Shown here one piece after another: positions 50,259 through 59,136 of a DNA stretch of 64,000 nt. Numbering within the stretch: position 1 is the stretch's first letter; each line of letters starts with the position of its first letter. The position numbers and the translations under genes were made by a program. The notes under the pieces were generated by a model. That model did not search any database and was not told the DNA's origin. It was given only the letters and a program-made list of their open reading frames with translations. Source of the stretch: Sandaracinaceae bacterium (GTDB lineage Bacteria; Myxococcota_A; Polyangia; Polyangiales; Sandaracinaceae); the NCBI GenBank assembly GCA_020633195.1, contig JACKEC010000018.1:124001-188000 (forward strand). Reading direction: 5' to 3'.

Positions 50259-51968
50259 TCAGGGCGCCGAGAGGCGGTCGCGGAGGGCCTCGAGGCGTTG
50301 CCGTCGACGGGGCTCGAGGTCGGTCTCCGCGAGCGCTCGATCCACGACGACGACGGCGCGCTCGGGGAGGTACTGGCGCAGCACGCGAGCGGGGCCGTCC
50401 CCCTCGCCGGACTCCGAGGCGAGCGCGACGAGATCCACGACCAGGCGCGGGTCGCCGGCCGCCGCGGGGTCGGCGCGGAGCGCGCGCTCGTAGCTACCCA
50501 CGGCCATCGCGCGCATCCCGCGCCCGGCGAAGGTGTGGCCGAGGAGGAGCTGCGCGTAGACGTCGTCCGGGTGCTCGCGGGCGTGCTGTCGCAGATCGCG
50601 CAGCACGGTCCCGTCGAGAGGGAGCCCCGCGAGGACGTCCGCGCGGGCCGCGGCCACGGGCGCCGCCAGCGCGTCGGGCCGCGACCACGGATCGGGCGAC
50701 TCGTCCTCGGGCTCGATCTCGGGCGCCTCCCCCGCCGGCTCCGCTCGCTCGACGGGGGGCGGGGGCGCGTCGGCGACCTCGTCGTCTCCTCCGAGCGCGT
50801 AGGTCCCGAGGCACGCAGCCGACACGAGCGCGAGCGCGGCGCACCCCCCGCCGAACGCGAGGAGCGCGAGCCGAGCGTCGAGCGACGAGGACGTCTTCGG
50901 CGGGGCCGCGGCGGGCGGCGCGGCGATCGGCGGCGGGCTCGGCGGGAGGGGGGCCGCGGCGGGCGGCGGCGCGGCCAGCGTGGCCGGGTCGTGGAGCGCC
51001 TCGAGCGCGGCGATGAAGGCCGCGGCGTCCTCGAAGCGGTCGTCGCGCTCCCGCGCGAGCGCCTTCACGAAGAACGCCTCGAGCTCCGGGCTCGTCGGCG
51101 CGTCCGGGGCCGCCTCGCTCAGCGACGGCGGGTCCTGCGTGCGCTTGGCGATCAGGACCTCGCGGATCGTGCCCTCGAAGGGTCGACGGCACGCGAGCAT
51201 CTGGAAGAAGATCACCCCGATCGCGTAGAGATCGGCCCGCGCGTCGGCCTCCTCGGTCGTGAGCTGCTCGGGCGCGAGGTAGCGCGGCGTGCCGAAGCGG
51301 CGGTCCGCGCTGGTCAGCTTGCGACCGCCGTGGGCCTCGCCGAGCTTCGCGAACCCGAAGTCGAGGACCCGCACGTGGTCCCCGAGCGTGTCGAGCTCGG
51401 TGAGGAACACGTTGTCGGGCTTCAGGTCGCGGTGGAGGAACCCCTTCGCGTGGGCGTAGGCCAGCGCCCCGACGAGCTGGGTCACCAGCCGAACCGCCCG
51501 CTCCCACGGGAGGCGATGGCCGTCTTCGAGGAGATCCCCGAGCGAGCGCCCGGGCAGCAGCTCCATCACGAGATATGGCAAGCCGTTCTGCACCCCGAAG
51601 TCGAGCAGCGAGACGATGTGAGGATGGGAGAGCGCGGCGAGCACCTTCGCCTCGCGCTCGAAGCGCCCGCGAAGCTCGTCGTCCTCCGCGATCGCGTCGT
51701 GGATCACCTTCACGGCCACGTCGCGGTCGAGCTGCTCGTCTCGGCACTGGAAGACGGTCGCCATCCCGCCGTGACCGAGCACCGCGTCGACGCGGTAGCG
51801 ATCGCCGAGCTGGGCGCCGAGGAGCGCCTCCGCCTCCGCGGTGTGCGCGGGCTCCTCCACGTCCGGAGCACGAACCGGCTTGGAGCGGCGCTTCGCCTGA
51901 TCGTAGCCGAGGGTCCGGACGCGCCGAGGCTTCGCTCGCCCCTCGCCCTGCTCGGCGTCGTCGTCCAT
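50259..51968 (-). CDS. Membrane-anchored Ser/Thr protein kinase with C-terminal helical domain
   Basis: A 569-residue kinase. Glycine loop GHGGMA, Lys87 in VAVKVI, HRD at 179-181 (HRDLKPDN), DFG at 203-205 (VLDFGFAK) and APEQ are all intact. A Pro/Ala-rich linker and a membrane span around residues 365-390 (LALLAFGGGCAALALVSAACLG) follow. The periplasmic tail (about 430-569) has helix pairs with QLLLGHTFAGRGMRAMAVGSYERALRADP, which looks like a tetratricopeptide pair. It lies on the minus strand directly downstream of the lipoprotein at 52448, and close to the polysaccharide operon, so it may regulate the envelope (inference). Confidence 0.92.
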   Translation of the reverse strand: MDDDAEQGEGRAKPRRVRTLGYDQAKRRSKPVRAPDVEEPAHTAEAEALLGAQLGDRYRVDAVLGHGGMATVFQCRDEQLDRDVAVKVIHDAIAEDDELRGRFEREAKVLAALSHPHIVSLLDFGVQNGLPYLVMELLPGRSLGDLLEDGHRLPWERAVRLVTQLVGALAYAHAKGFLHRDLKPDNVFLTELDTLGDHVRVLDFGFAKLGEAHGGRKLTSADRRFGTPRYLAPEQLTTEEADARADLYAIGVIFFQMLACRRPFEGTIREVLIAKRTQDPPSLSEAAPDAPTSPELEAFFVKALARERDDRFEDAAAFIAALEALHDPATLAAPPPAAAPLPPSPPPIAAPPAAAPPKTSSSLDARLALLAFGGGCAALALVSAACLGTYALGGDDEVADAPPPPVERAEPAGEAPEIEPEDESPDPWSRPDALAAPVAAARADVLAGLPLDGTVLRDLRQHAREHPDDVYAQLLLGHTFAGRGMRAMAVGSYERALRADPAAAGDPRLVVDLVALASESGEGDGPARVLRQYLPERAVVVVDRALAETDLEPRRRQRLEALRDRLSAP

Positions 51969-52010
51969 CGTCGTCAGAGTACGCGCACGCGGCGCTCCGA
52001 CCGAGCGAAG

Positions 52011-52448
52011 CTAGGGCGTGCCGCCGGTGGACTCCTCGTCCTCGCCCGGGACGCCGCCGCACTCTGCGCCACACGAGGCGCCACATGAGGCGGCGGTGGT
52101 CGGCGCGCGCTGGACGCTGTCGGGGCTCGCCACCGGCGCCGCGGGGCGCGCTGCGCGCGCGGGGGCGGCGCGGCGCCCGGGGGCCTCGGGCGGAGGAGGC
52201 GGCGCCTCGTCGGCGGCCATGAAGCCCTCGGGCGGCGGCTCCTCCGCGGGATCCGCCTCGGCCTCGGCCTCGACCGCATCGTCGCTCGGCGCCGGCGTGG
52301 GCGTGGCCTCGGTGCCCGCCGTCGACGCGGCCGGCGCCTCCTGGGTGGGCTCGGCGGCGATCTCCGCTGGCTCGTCGGCGCGGCCGCAGGCGGCGAGACC
52401 GAGCGTGGCGGTGGCGGCGACGATGATGCGTTGCTTGAGATCCGGCAT
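52011..52448 (-). CDS. Small lipoprotein, Glu/Ala/Pro-rich
   Basis: A 145-residue lipoprotein from ATG 52448; the upstream part of the frame has no signal peptide. Signal sequence MPDLKQRIIVAATATLG ends in lipobox LAAC. The rest is low complexity (AEIAAEPTQEAPAAS, EAEAEADPAEEPPPE, PPPPPEAPGRRAAP) and only the last 25 residues carry a small cysteine cluster (SCGASCGAECGG). No fold or function is visible. It may be transcribed with the kinase that starts 42 bp downstream. Confidence 0.65.
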   Translation of the reverse strand: MPDLKQRIIVAATATLGLAACGRADEPAEIAAEPTQEAPAASTAGTEATPTPAPSDDAVEAEAEADPAEEPPPEGFMAADEAPPPPPEAPGRRAAPARAARPAAPVASPDSVQRAPTTAASCGASCGAECGGVPGEDEESTGGTP

Positions 52449-52551
52449 GTGGGCGCAGTCTAGCAACCCCGACGCGCGAGGAGAGCTTGGAGGAGGCCCA
52501 GAAAGTGGCCCCCTTGGCGCAATGGCGTGCCTAATCGTGCCGTGAGCGCCT

Positions 52552-52641
52552 GTCACAGCCCCGCCGCGGGCCTGACATGGATGTCACGCATTGGTGGCTT
52601 CCTGGCCTGTCGCCCATCCACTGGCGCGACCGGGATGTCAC
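52552..52641 (+). promoter_or_regulatory. Array of TGTCAC-type sites
   Basis: TGTCAC at 52552, 52582 and 52636, plus a TGTCGC at 52608, at steps of 30, 26 and 28 bp. Two are palindromic: CTGT-C-ACAG and TGACAT-GG-ATGTCA. They lie 45-130 bp upstream of a sigma-54-like promoter, where an enhancer-binding protein would bind. Confidence 0.35.
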
Positions 52642-52683
52642 CCCTTTGGGGTCGTTCCGCTCCCTGGAGGCCATGACGCACCG

Positions 52684-52699
52684 TGGCATGGCGACTGCA
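52684..52699 (+). promoter_or_regulatory. Sigma-54-like promoter of the polysaccharide operon
   Basis: TGGCATG-GCGA-CTGCA matches the -24/-12 consensus TGGCACG-N4-TTGCA with two mismatches, and the GG and GC are exactly 10 bases apart. It precedes the TTG start at 52754 by 55 bases. Confidence 0.45.
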
Positions 52700-52753
52700 A
52701 AGCCCTGTACGGGCGACCCCTTCGCCTCTTCCTTCCTTGCCCCCTCTCGAGCT

Positions 52754-53875
52754 TTGAGCCGTACCCGACGAAATCTGCTTTGCGCCCCCACGCTGGGCGC
52801 GCTCGTGATCGCGCTGGCGATCGCGACGCCCGCCGGGGCCGACGCGCAGGACTCGCCGTACTGCCGCCGGGTGCGCGCAGAGGCCGAATCGCGGGCGTTC
52901 TTGATGTTTTCGCCACGGCTCGCGGTGCAGGGCCTCCATGTCCCCCTCGTCGGCGGGACCACGGGCACCGGGATCGTGCAGGGGCAGGAGTGGCAGGCCC
53001 GCGCCGCTCTCTCCTTCTCACCGATGGACATGATCCGCGGCGCCTACGTGCTCGATCAGGCCAGCGCGGACTGCGATCGGCGGATCGTGGGCGAGGAGAT
53101 CCAGCGCGCGCTGTCGATCGGGACCAGCTACGGCCGCTCGCATTCGCTGCGTGCGCAGCTCTCGTACTTGCAGTCGCAGCAGCCGGCCATCGAGCAGCTC
53201 CTCGCGGACGCGCAGGCGGCGCGGGACGAGCAGCTCATCACGATGCACCAGCTCAACGACGTGCGGCTGCGGGCGAACGCGATCGCGCGCCGGATGCAGT
53301 CGCTCGAGGCCGAGATCGAGCGCCTCGACGAGGACGACGCGGACCGCGGCGCGACGGAGCGTCCGCTGCGCGCGCAGCTCGACGACTACGAGGGGCGCTC
53401 CATCGATCTCGCGCGCGCGCAGTCGGATCTGCGCCGGCTCAACCCCTGGCAGATCAACGTCAGCGCCGGGATCGTGCCGCTGTCGACGTTCGACTGGTTC
53501 GGCGCGGTGGAGCTCTCGTACAACCTTGGCGGGATCGCGCAGCAGTTCGCCGAGGATCGCGCCGTCGAGGCGCGCGCTGACGAGATCCGAGAAGCCAGCT
53601 ACGAGGTGCGCCACGAGGTGGAGCGCTTCGAGGAGCGGATGCGCACGAGCACCCGCGACCTGCGCGACGCGCTGCGCCTGCTCGACGCACAGGCGGAGCT
53701 CATGGACGAGCAACGGGATTTGCTCACACGAACGAGCGAGGAGACGGCCGAGGCCCAGCACTCGCTTCGAATGGTCGAGATGAATCGCATCGAGCTCGAG
53801 AGCGACCGCGTCTACCGACGCACGCTGCTCGCGGAGCGCGAGGCGATCAGCGGAGGAGACGACGATGAGCGCTGA
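52754..53875 (+). CDS. TolC-like outer-membrane factor of a polysaccharide export locus
   Basis: A 373-residue exported protein. I place the start at TTG 52754 since it gives a clean signal peptide (SRTRRNLLCAPTLGALVIALAIATPAGADA); ATGs at 52577, 52673 and 52688 are in frame but would lie before the likely transcription start and add a non-signal extension. The mature protein alternates long charged helices (LRAQLSYLQSQQPAIEQLLADAQAARDEQ; VEARADEIREASYEVRHEVERF) with two short beta parts (INVSAGIVPLSTFDWFGAVELSYNLG), like half of a TolC-type outer-membrane factor. Adaptor and synthase genes follow without gaps. Confidence 0.6.
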   Translation: MSRTRRNLLCAPTLGALVIALAIATPAGADAQDSPYCRRVRAEAESRAFLMFSPRLAVQGLHVPLVGGTTGTGIVQGQEWQARAALSFSPMDMIRGAYVLDQASADCDRRIVGEEIQRALSIGTSYGRSHSLRAQLSYLQSQQPAIEQLLADAQAARDEQLITMHQLNDVRLRANAIARRMQSLEAEIERLDEDDADRGATERPLRAQLDDYEGRSIDLARAQSDLRRLNPWQINVSAGIVPLSTFDWFGAVELSYNLGGIAQQFAEDRAVEARADEIREASYEVRHEVERFEERMRTSTRDLRDALRLLDAQAELMDEQRDLLTRTSEETAEAQHSLRMVEMNRIELESDRVYRRTLLAEREAISGGDDDER

Positions 53876-54959
53876 GCGCACGACCCTCGACGAGGAGCGC
53901 CAGTACGCGACCCCCGGCATCGGCACGCGCCTGATGTCCCTGACCGCCCTGATCCTGGTCGCCCTCGGCCTCGGGTGGCTCGTGATCTCGCTGGTGTCGT
54001 TGTTCACGGACTCGTGGATCGCCCCGGCGAACCTGTCCCCCGACAACGACGCGGTGGTGCAGCTCAACGTGCAGGTCACGCGGCACATCGCCGAGGTGGA
54101 GCGCGCCGACGCGGAGCGGATCCGGATCGACCAGCAGATCGGCGCGATCGACACGTCGCTCGCCCGGCTCGCGCAGCTCGGCGACAACACCCGCGACATG
54201 TTCCAGTGGGGCGCCGACGTGCAGGGCCAGTCGGCCGAGGCGATCGAGCGCAGCGTCCGCAACCTGCGGCAGCAGCACCGGATGCTCGAGGGGCTGCGCG
54301 ACCGTCAGCAGGAGCGCACCGACCGCACGCGCCAGCAGCTCGCCGAGGGCCTCGTGGGCCGGCGCGAGCTCGACGCCGCCGAGCAGGCGCTCGATCAGTA
54401 CGAGCTGCAGATCACGAACAACCTGCGCGCGATCAACGAGGCGCAGCTCCAGCTCGAGCAGGCGCGCCTGACGTCGAGCACGCTGCGCCACACCGCCAAC
54501 GGGCAGCCGACCGACGCGGGGCCGATCGGCGGGCAGATGCCCGAGGTCGTGAACCGGCAGGAGGCGATGATGCGCATCGACCTCGAGGTCATCGAGCTGC
54601 AGGCCGAGCGCCGCGGGCTCGAGGCGATGCGCGACGTCGCGCAGCGCAACCTCGGGCGGATGCGTGAGGCCCTCGACCAGATCCAGGCGCGGCCGCTCTG
54701 GCAGGCGACGCAGCGCAGCGTCGACGTCGCGTTCGTGCCCTACGAGCAGCTCGAGGGCGTCCGCCCCGGCGACGACGTCGTGCAGTGCACCTGGGGCATC
54801 TTCGCCTGCCATCGCGTCGGCACGGTGCGCGAGATCATCCCTGGCGAGATCGTGACGCCCGACCCCTGGGGCGAGCTGGCGCGCGGTCGATTCGTGGTCC
54901 TCGACCTGACGGACTCCGAAGCGGTGCAGGAGCGAATCCTGCGGGTCTCCACGAGGTGA
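53865..54959 (+). CDS. HlyD/Alg44-like membrane adaptor
   Basis: A 364-residue protein whose ATG overlaps the end of the previous gene by 11 bases. Residues 24-46 are a membrane span (LMSLTALILVALGLGWLVISL), followed by a lipoyl-like strand (NDAVVQLNVQVTRHI) and a long coiled coil (about 65-280) with a lipoyl-type end (LWQATQRSVDVAFVPYEQLEGVRPGDDVVQCTW in two pieces) and a beta-barrel-like C-terminus. That is a periplasmic adaptor of the HlyD / Alg44 C-terminal type. It carries no PilZ domain. It probably links the synthase behind it to the TolC-like protein in front. Confidence 0.75.
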   Translation: MSAERTTLDEERQYATPGIGTRLMSLTALILVALGLGWLVISLVSLFTDSWIAPANLSPDNDAVVQLNVQVTRHIAEVERADAERIRIDQQIGAIDTSLARLAQLGDNTRDMFQWGADVQGQSAEAIERSVRNLRQQHRMLEGLRDRQQERTDRTRQQLAEGLVGRRELDAAEQALDQYELQITNNLRAINEAQLQLEQARLTSSTLRHTANGQPTDAGPIGGQMPEVVNRQEAMMRIDLEVIELQAERRGLEAMRDVAQRNLGRMREALDQIQARPLWQATQRSVDVAFVPYEQLEGVRPGDDVVQCTWGIFACHRVGTVREIIPGEIVTPDPWGELARGRFVVLDLTDSEAVQERILRVSTR

Positions 54960-54968
54960 GCTGAAGCC

Positions 54969-56846
54969 GTGTCGTGGTCCAAGGTCATCTGGTTCTTCTC
55001 GAACGCCGGCCCGATCGACATCATCGGTCCGCTGATGCTGCCGCTCGGCATCGGCCTGGTGCTGTACCAGTGCAACTACTGGTACATCCTGCTCAAGGCG
55101 CTGTGGCGGCGCTACCGCGGCGAGCCGATGCCGCGGCTGGACGCCAAGAGCCAGCTGCCGGTCGTCGCCACCGTGCCCTCGCTCCTGCGCAACCGCGGTG
55201 AGCTCGAGGCCATCGAGGCGGCGATCGAGAGCCTGCTCGGCAACGAGTACCCCGGCCCGATGACGATCGCGGCCTGCGTCGACGGCACCAACGAGCGCCC
55301 CGAGCTGTACCGCGAGCTGAAGCGCTGGGTGAAGGGGCTCGAGATCACCGACCCGCACGTGCGCGTCTTCGTCGCGGGCCATCACCCGCGCCGCGGCAAG
55401 GGCGTCGCGATCGACACCGGCATCCTCGAGGTCGTGCGCCGCGTCGAGTCGGGCGCGATCCCGCCCGAGCACGCGCCGGTCGTGTTCTTCAACGTCGACG
55501 CCGACTCCGAGCTGTCGCCGGGCGCCATCGAGCTGATGGTGCACACCTTGTTGCGCCCCTCACGCCTCACCGGCGCGCCCGCGATGGTGGTGACGAGCCA
55601 CGTCGCGGTGCCGAAGAAGCATTACTGGAAGGGCTGGCGGCACCTCTTCTCGACGCCGGGGATCATCGCGCTCTCGGTCGCGCGCGAGTACGCGGTGTCG
55701 CTCGGCCTGGGCCGCAACAACAGCCGCCTGCTCCCGCACTGCGGCGCGTCCGGCGCGCTCTACTGCACGTGGTTCGAGGTCGCCGAGGCGGCGCCCAAGT
55801 ACGCGCGCTTCATGATGAAGCTGACCGTGAAGGACTGGCTCCGCTGGTGGATCGGCGAGGCCCCGCCGTCCTTCGAGGCGCAGCGCGGCTCGCTCGAGCC
55901 GCTCCCCGAGGCCATCGCGGGCATGGGCGACGACACGTGGATGACGTGGTTCGCCATGGCCGCGCGCGTCCGGCCGGATCGCTCGATCGACTTCGAGTAC
56001 CCGCGCACCCCGATGCACGCCGCGTGGCGCGCGCTCGTGACGTACTTCGCGCGGCCGTTCCGGTACGACCACCGCGCCAAGATCTACACGGCGACGCCGA
56101 CCGCGGTGAAGGCGCTCTTCAAGCAGCGCATCCGCTGGAACATCTCGCGGATCTGGACGGTGCACCGCTGGTACCCGGGCCTCGCGTTCGCGTGGACGGT
56201 GGGCCTCCCCGCGCTGCTCGACGTGGTCCTCGTGACGGCGTTCCACATCATGATCGTCGTCGGCATCCTCCTGATGCCGTTCATGAAGACCCCGACCATG
56301 TGGTTTGCGGTCCTGATCCTCGTGGAGATGGCGTTCTTCGTGGAGCGCTCGCTCTCGACGATCTTCGCGCTCTTCGTGGACGGCACGCTCCGCAAGAACG
56401 CGCGGCTGCTCCTCGCGTTGCCGACGGCCGGGATCTTCCACTTCCTGTTCAACATCTTCACGACCATCGTGGGCTTCTTCCGGCTCGTAATGGGCTTCGG
56501 CTACAACTCCGGCTTCTCGCCGGAGCGCACGCTGATCCTCGGCGGCAGCTCGCGCATCGCCCTCGCCTACCGCGCGACGCGCGCGTTCAAGCTCGCGGTC
56601 CGCTCGGCCGTCCGCGGCGACGTGCCCTTCGGCCTGTGGTGGTTCGGCTGGCAGGCGACGCCCTGGACGAAGAACGGCTACGCCGGCTGGGATGGACCGC
56701 CCAAGCGGCCCAAGCCGCCGAGCGCGCCGCCGGTCGTCGAGCCGGTGTCGACCCCGGTGGCGCACCCGCCGATGGCGGTGCCCGCCCGGGTGTCGTCGGT
56801 GGTCGAGCAGCGCGCCCGAACCTCGGCCGCGCCGCCTCCGTACTGA
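54969..56846 (+). CDS. Membrane GT2 polysaccharide synthase (cellulose/alginate-synthase type)
   Basis: A 625-residue protein starting at GTG 54969. Membrane spans near the N-terminus (20-45) and several in the C-terminal half (404-490) frame a GT-A catalytic domain with the processive-synthase D,D,D,QxxRW pattern: VDG (Asp105), DAD (177-179), GDD (320-322) and QRIRW (386-390). Alg8, BcsA and hyaluronan synthases share it. The C-terminus is a Pro-rich cytoplasmic tail without a PilZ domain. It would make and push a linear glycan through the membrane. A short tandem duplication (CCTCCGTACTG) overlaps the stop codon. Confidence 0.93.
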   Translation: MSWSKVIWFFSNAGPIDIIGPLMLPLGIGLVLYQCNYWYILLKALWRRYRGEPMPRLDAKSQLPVVATVPSLLRNRGELEAIEAAIESLLGNEYPGPMTIAACVDGTNERPELYRELKRWVKGLEITDPHVRVFVAGHHPRRGKGVAIDTGILEVVRRVESGAIPPEHAPVVFFNVDADSELSPGAIELMVHTLLRPSRLTGAPAMVVTSHVAVPKKHYWKGWRHLFSTPGIIALSVAREYAVSLGLGRNNSRLLPHCGASGALYCTWFEVAEAAPKYARFMMKLTVKDWLRWWIGEAPPSFEAQRGSLEPLPEAIAGMGDDTWMTWFAMAARVRPDRSIDFEYPRTPMHAAWRALVTYFARPFRYDHRAKIYTATPTAVKALFKQRIRWNISRIWTVHRWYPGLAFAWTVGLPALLDVVLVTAFHIMIVVGILLMPFMKTPTMWFAVLILVEMAFFVERSLSTIFALFVDGTLRKNARLLLALPTAGIFHFLFNIFTTIVGFFRLVMGFGYNSGFSPERTLILGGSSRIALAYRATRAFKLAVRSAVRGDVPFGLWWFGWQATPWTKNGYAGWDGPPKRPKPPSAPPVVEPVSTPVAHPPMAVPARVSSVVEQRARTSAAPPPY

Positions 56847-56860
56847 AGGCCTCCGTACTG
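56835..56860 (+). repeat. 11-bp tandem direct repeat at the GT2 stop codon
   Basis: CCTCCGTACTG occurs at 56835-56845 and again at 56850-56860, separated by four bases. The second copy pairs with GGAGG to form a small stem between the two convergent genes. Confidence 0.6.
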
Positions 56861-56868
56861 GAGGAAGG

Positions 56869-59136
56869 TCAGAGGCCCGCGAAGGCTTCGAACAGGAGCG
56901 GCGCGCAGGCCTTGAGGCGCTCGGTGGTGACCGGCGCGCGGTCCCACGTCGCCCAGCTGAAGCGGCGCGTCTCGGTGAGGGCTCCGTCGATCGCGATCGC
57001 GAGGCGGACGCCGTCGCTGACCTCGCCCTCGATGGGCTCCGTCGTCGGGTCGTCGTGGACCACCGTGCGCGTCGACGGATCGGCGTACTGCAGGAGCACC
57101 CAGGGGAGCGTCAGCTCGATCGCGCGCTCCTCGATCACCACCGCGTCCATGCTCGTCGCCTCGGCGCCGAGGGCACGGACGCGGAGCGCGCCGAGCTCGT
57201 AGTCCTCGCCCGCGAAGAAGTAGACGCCGTCGTCGCTGCCGTGGTCGGCGGTCATCTGCCACAGCATCGGCGACCAGGCGCCTCCGTCGCGCGCGACCGA
57301 CTGGAACGTGGCGACCGCGGGCACCTGGCGGATCGCGTAGAGGTCGTACTCCGACAGCACGCGCATCGTCGCGGAGGTCCCGTCGAGCTCGAGCGCGAGC
57401 TCGGAGCGAGCCGTGGTCGCCGTCCCGTCGGGGAGCTCCGCGTCCCCGAGGTCGTCGCGGTAGGTGTCGAAGCCGATCTGCGTGCTCGACGGCGCGGGGC
57501 CGCTCAGCTCGACGCGGATGTGCAGCGCGCGCGCGTCGGCGGCCATGAGCACGTCGGTGACGGCGCCCTCCGCCGCGCCCGGCTCCAGCACGCTCTCCCA
57601 CTCGAGCGGGGGCGGCATGAACGCGATGAGCCCGTAGCTCTGCTGCGGTGTCGTGAGGTCGTGCCAGATCGCGTAGCGGTCGCGCGGGAACGTGCGCTGG
57701 TTGGTGATCCAGGTCGGCTTCCACCAGCCGTCTTGCCACTGGAACGCCACGCCGCCCGCGTACCGCGTCTCGTGGATGTCCCGGGTCATGCGCGCGAGCG
57801 CCTCGCCCTGCTCGCGCTCCGTGAGCCCGCCGTGGTGCATCCCGGAGTAGCTCGGGTGCGCGCGACCCCAGCTCGACGGGACGCCGTACTCGGCGACCAC
57901 CATCGGCAGGTCCCGGTAGTAGTCGCGGAGCCGGATCAGGAGGCCGCGGTACGAGTTCGGCCCGAGCTCGTCGGCGTAGGCCCGGTAGCGCGGATCCTCG
58001 CTCGCGAACTTCGGATAGTACGGATAGACGTGGTAGCTGATGAAGTGCCCCGCCGGCGCCGCGAAGGGCTCGAGACCGGACAGGTCGATCTGCGTCACGT
58101 CCTTGTTCGTCCGCGACGACTCGGTCGGGTGCGACAGCGGATCGAGCTCCATCCAGCTCGAGATCGCGACCGGCCGGCTCTCGCCCCAGCGCGTCTGCTC
58201 GAGCTCGACGAGCCGATCGAGCCGCTCCGTGAACCACACCTCCGTCGGCGAGCCCGACGGGAGGCGCATCGTGGCGCCCTCGTAGCTCGTGACCTCCGCG
58301 TGATTCGCGTCCGTCCGTAGGACCTCGGTGGCGAGGACCTCGCGGCCGACGAGCCAGCCGATCACCCAGTCGCTCACGTCGGTGGCGTAGGCGTCGAGCT
58401 CGCCGTGCACCGACGACACCGTCTCGAGCACCGTGGCGTCGAAGCGCTCGGTCAGCGAGTACAGGTCCTCGCCCTCCGCCGGGTCGATGAGCCAAGCGCC
58501 GTGCAGGAGGTAGATCGGCCGCGCCGGATCGTCGCGGTTGTGCGCGTCGAGCGCCTCGTAGAGCGCGGGCGGGTGGCGCGAGTAGACGCGGATCACGTTG
58601 ATCCCGCCGTCGGCCATCATCGTCATCCAGCGGCCGTACTGCTCGCGCGTGATGGCGCCGCCGTTGGGCCCCGTCCCCGGCACCGCGCCGCCGAGGTTCA
58701 CGCCGCGGATCGGCACGCGCTCGTAGCGGGTCCCCGACCAGACCCAGAAGTAGTCGCGGCCGACGCGGAAGCGGCCCGTGTAGTCGTCGCGCGGATCCTC
58801 GACGCAGGCGCCCGCGTCCTCGTGCCAGCCGTCGAGGCAGCGACCGCAGACCGCGGCGCCGCCCTCGTTCAGGCAGATCCGCTCCGCGCTCGCGCACGCT
58901 GTCTCGTCCCAGCAGGGATCCGCGGGCAGGCACGCGCCGTCGTCCGAGTAGCGCCACGCGCCGAGCTCGCACGGCCCGAGCGGGCCCGCGTCGGGGACCG
59001 TGGGCACCCGCGCGTCGTGGCCCGCGTCCACGCCGCCGTCGTCGACCGCCGCGTCGGTGCGGGGATCGCTGGGACAGCCGGTGAGGAGCAGTGCCGCAAA
59101 GGCCGCCGACGCTCGCGTCAGCGTAAGAGAAGCCAC
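56869..59136 (-). CDS. Secreted clan-A glycoside hydrolase lipoprotein
   Basis: A 755-residue lipoprotein from GTG 59136 with lipobox LLTGC (Cys21) and a DAG linker. Residues 56-111 are an EGF-like Cys-rich region (eight cysteines). A TIM-barrel of clan GH-A follows (about 140-480): RGVNLGGAVPG, the acid/base Glu266 in GWLVGREV and the nucleophile Glu416 in VVAEYGVPSSWG. C-terminal beta domains complete it. It lies tail to tail with the polysaccharide synthase, so trimming of that glycan is a natural guess, as BcsZ or AlgL do. Its start overlaps the end of the small membrane gene by 19 bp. Confidence 0.85.
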   Translation of the reverse strand: MASLTLTRASAAFAALLLTGCPSDPRTDAAVDDGGVDAGHDARVPTVPDAGPLGPCELGAWRYSDDGACLPADPCWDETACASAERICLNEGGAAVCGRCLDGWHEDAGACVEDPRDDYTGRFRVGRDYFWVWSGTRYERVPIRGVNLGGAVPGTGPNGGAITREQYGRWMTMMADGGINVIRVYSRHPPALYEALDAHNRDDPARPIYLLHGAWLIDPAEGEDLYSLTERFDATVLETVSSVHGELDAYATDVSDWVIGWLVGREVLATEVLRTDANHAEVTSYEGATMRLPSGSPTEVWFTERLDRLVELEQTRWGESRPVAISSWMELDPLSHPTESSRTNKDVTQIDLSGLEPFAAPAGHFISYHVYPYYPKFASEDPRYRAYADELGPNSYRGLLIRLRDYYRDLPMVVAEYGVPSSWGRAHPSYSGMHHGGLTEREQGEALARMTRDIHETRYAGGVAFQWQDGWWKPTWITNQRTFPRDRYAIWHDLTTPQQSYGLIAFMPPPLEWESVLEPGAAEGAVTDVLMAADARALHIRVELSGPAPSSTQIGFDTYRDDLGDAELPDGTATTARSELALELDGTSATMRVLSEYDLYAIRQVPAVATFQSVARDGGAWSPMLWQMTADHGSDDGVYFFAGEDYELGALRVRALGAEATSMDAVVIEERAIELTLPWVLLQYADPSTRTVVHDDPTTEPIEGEVSDGVRLAIAIDGALTETRRFSWATWDRAPVTTERLKACAPLLFEAFAGL

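Noticed and set aside
52501..52530. TGGC...TTGGCGC near 52507 as a second sigma-54 promoter
   Set aside because: The distance between the GG and GC pairs is 8, not 10 bases, so it does not fit.
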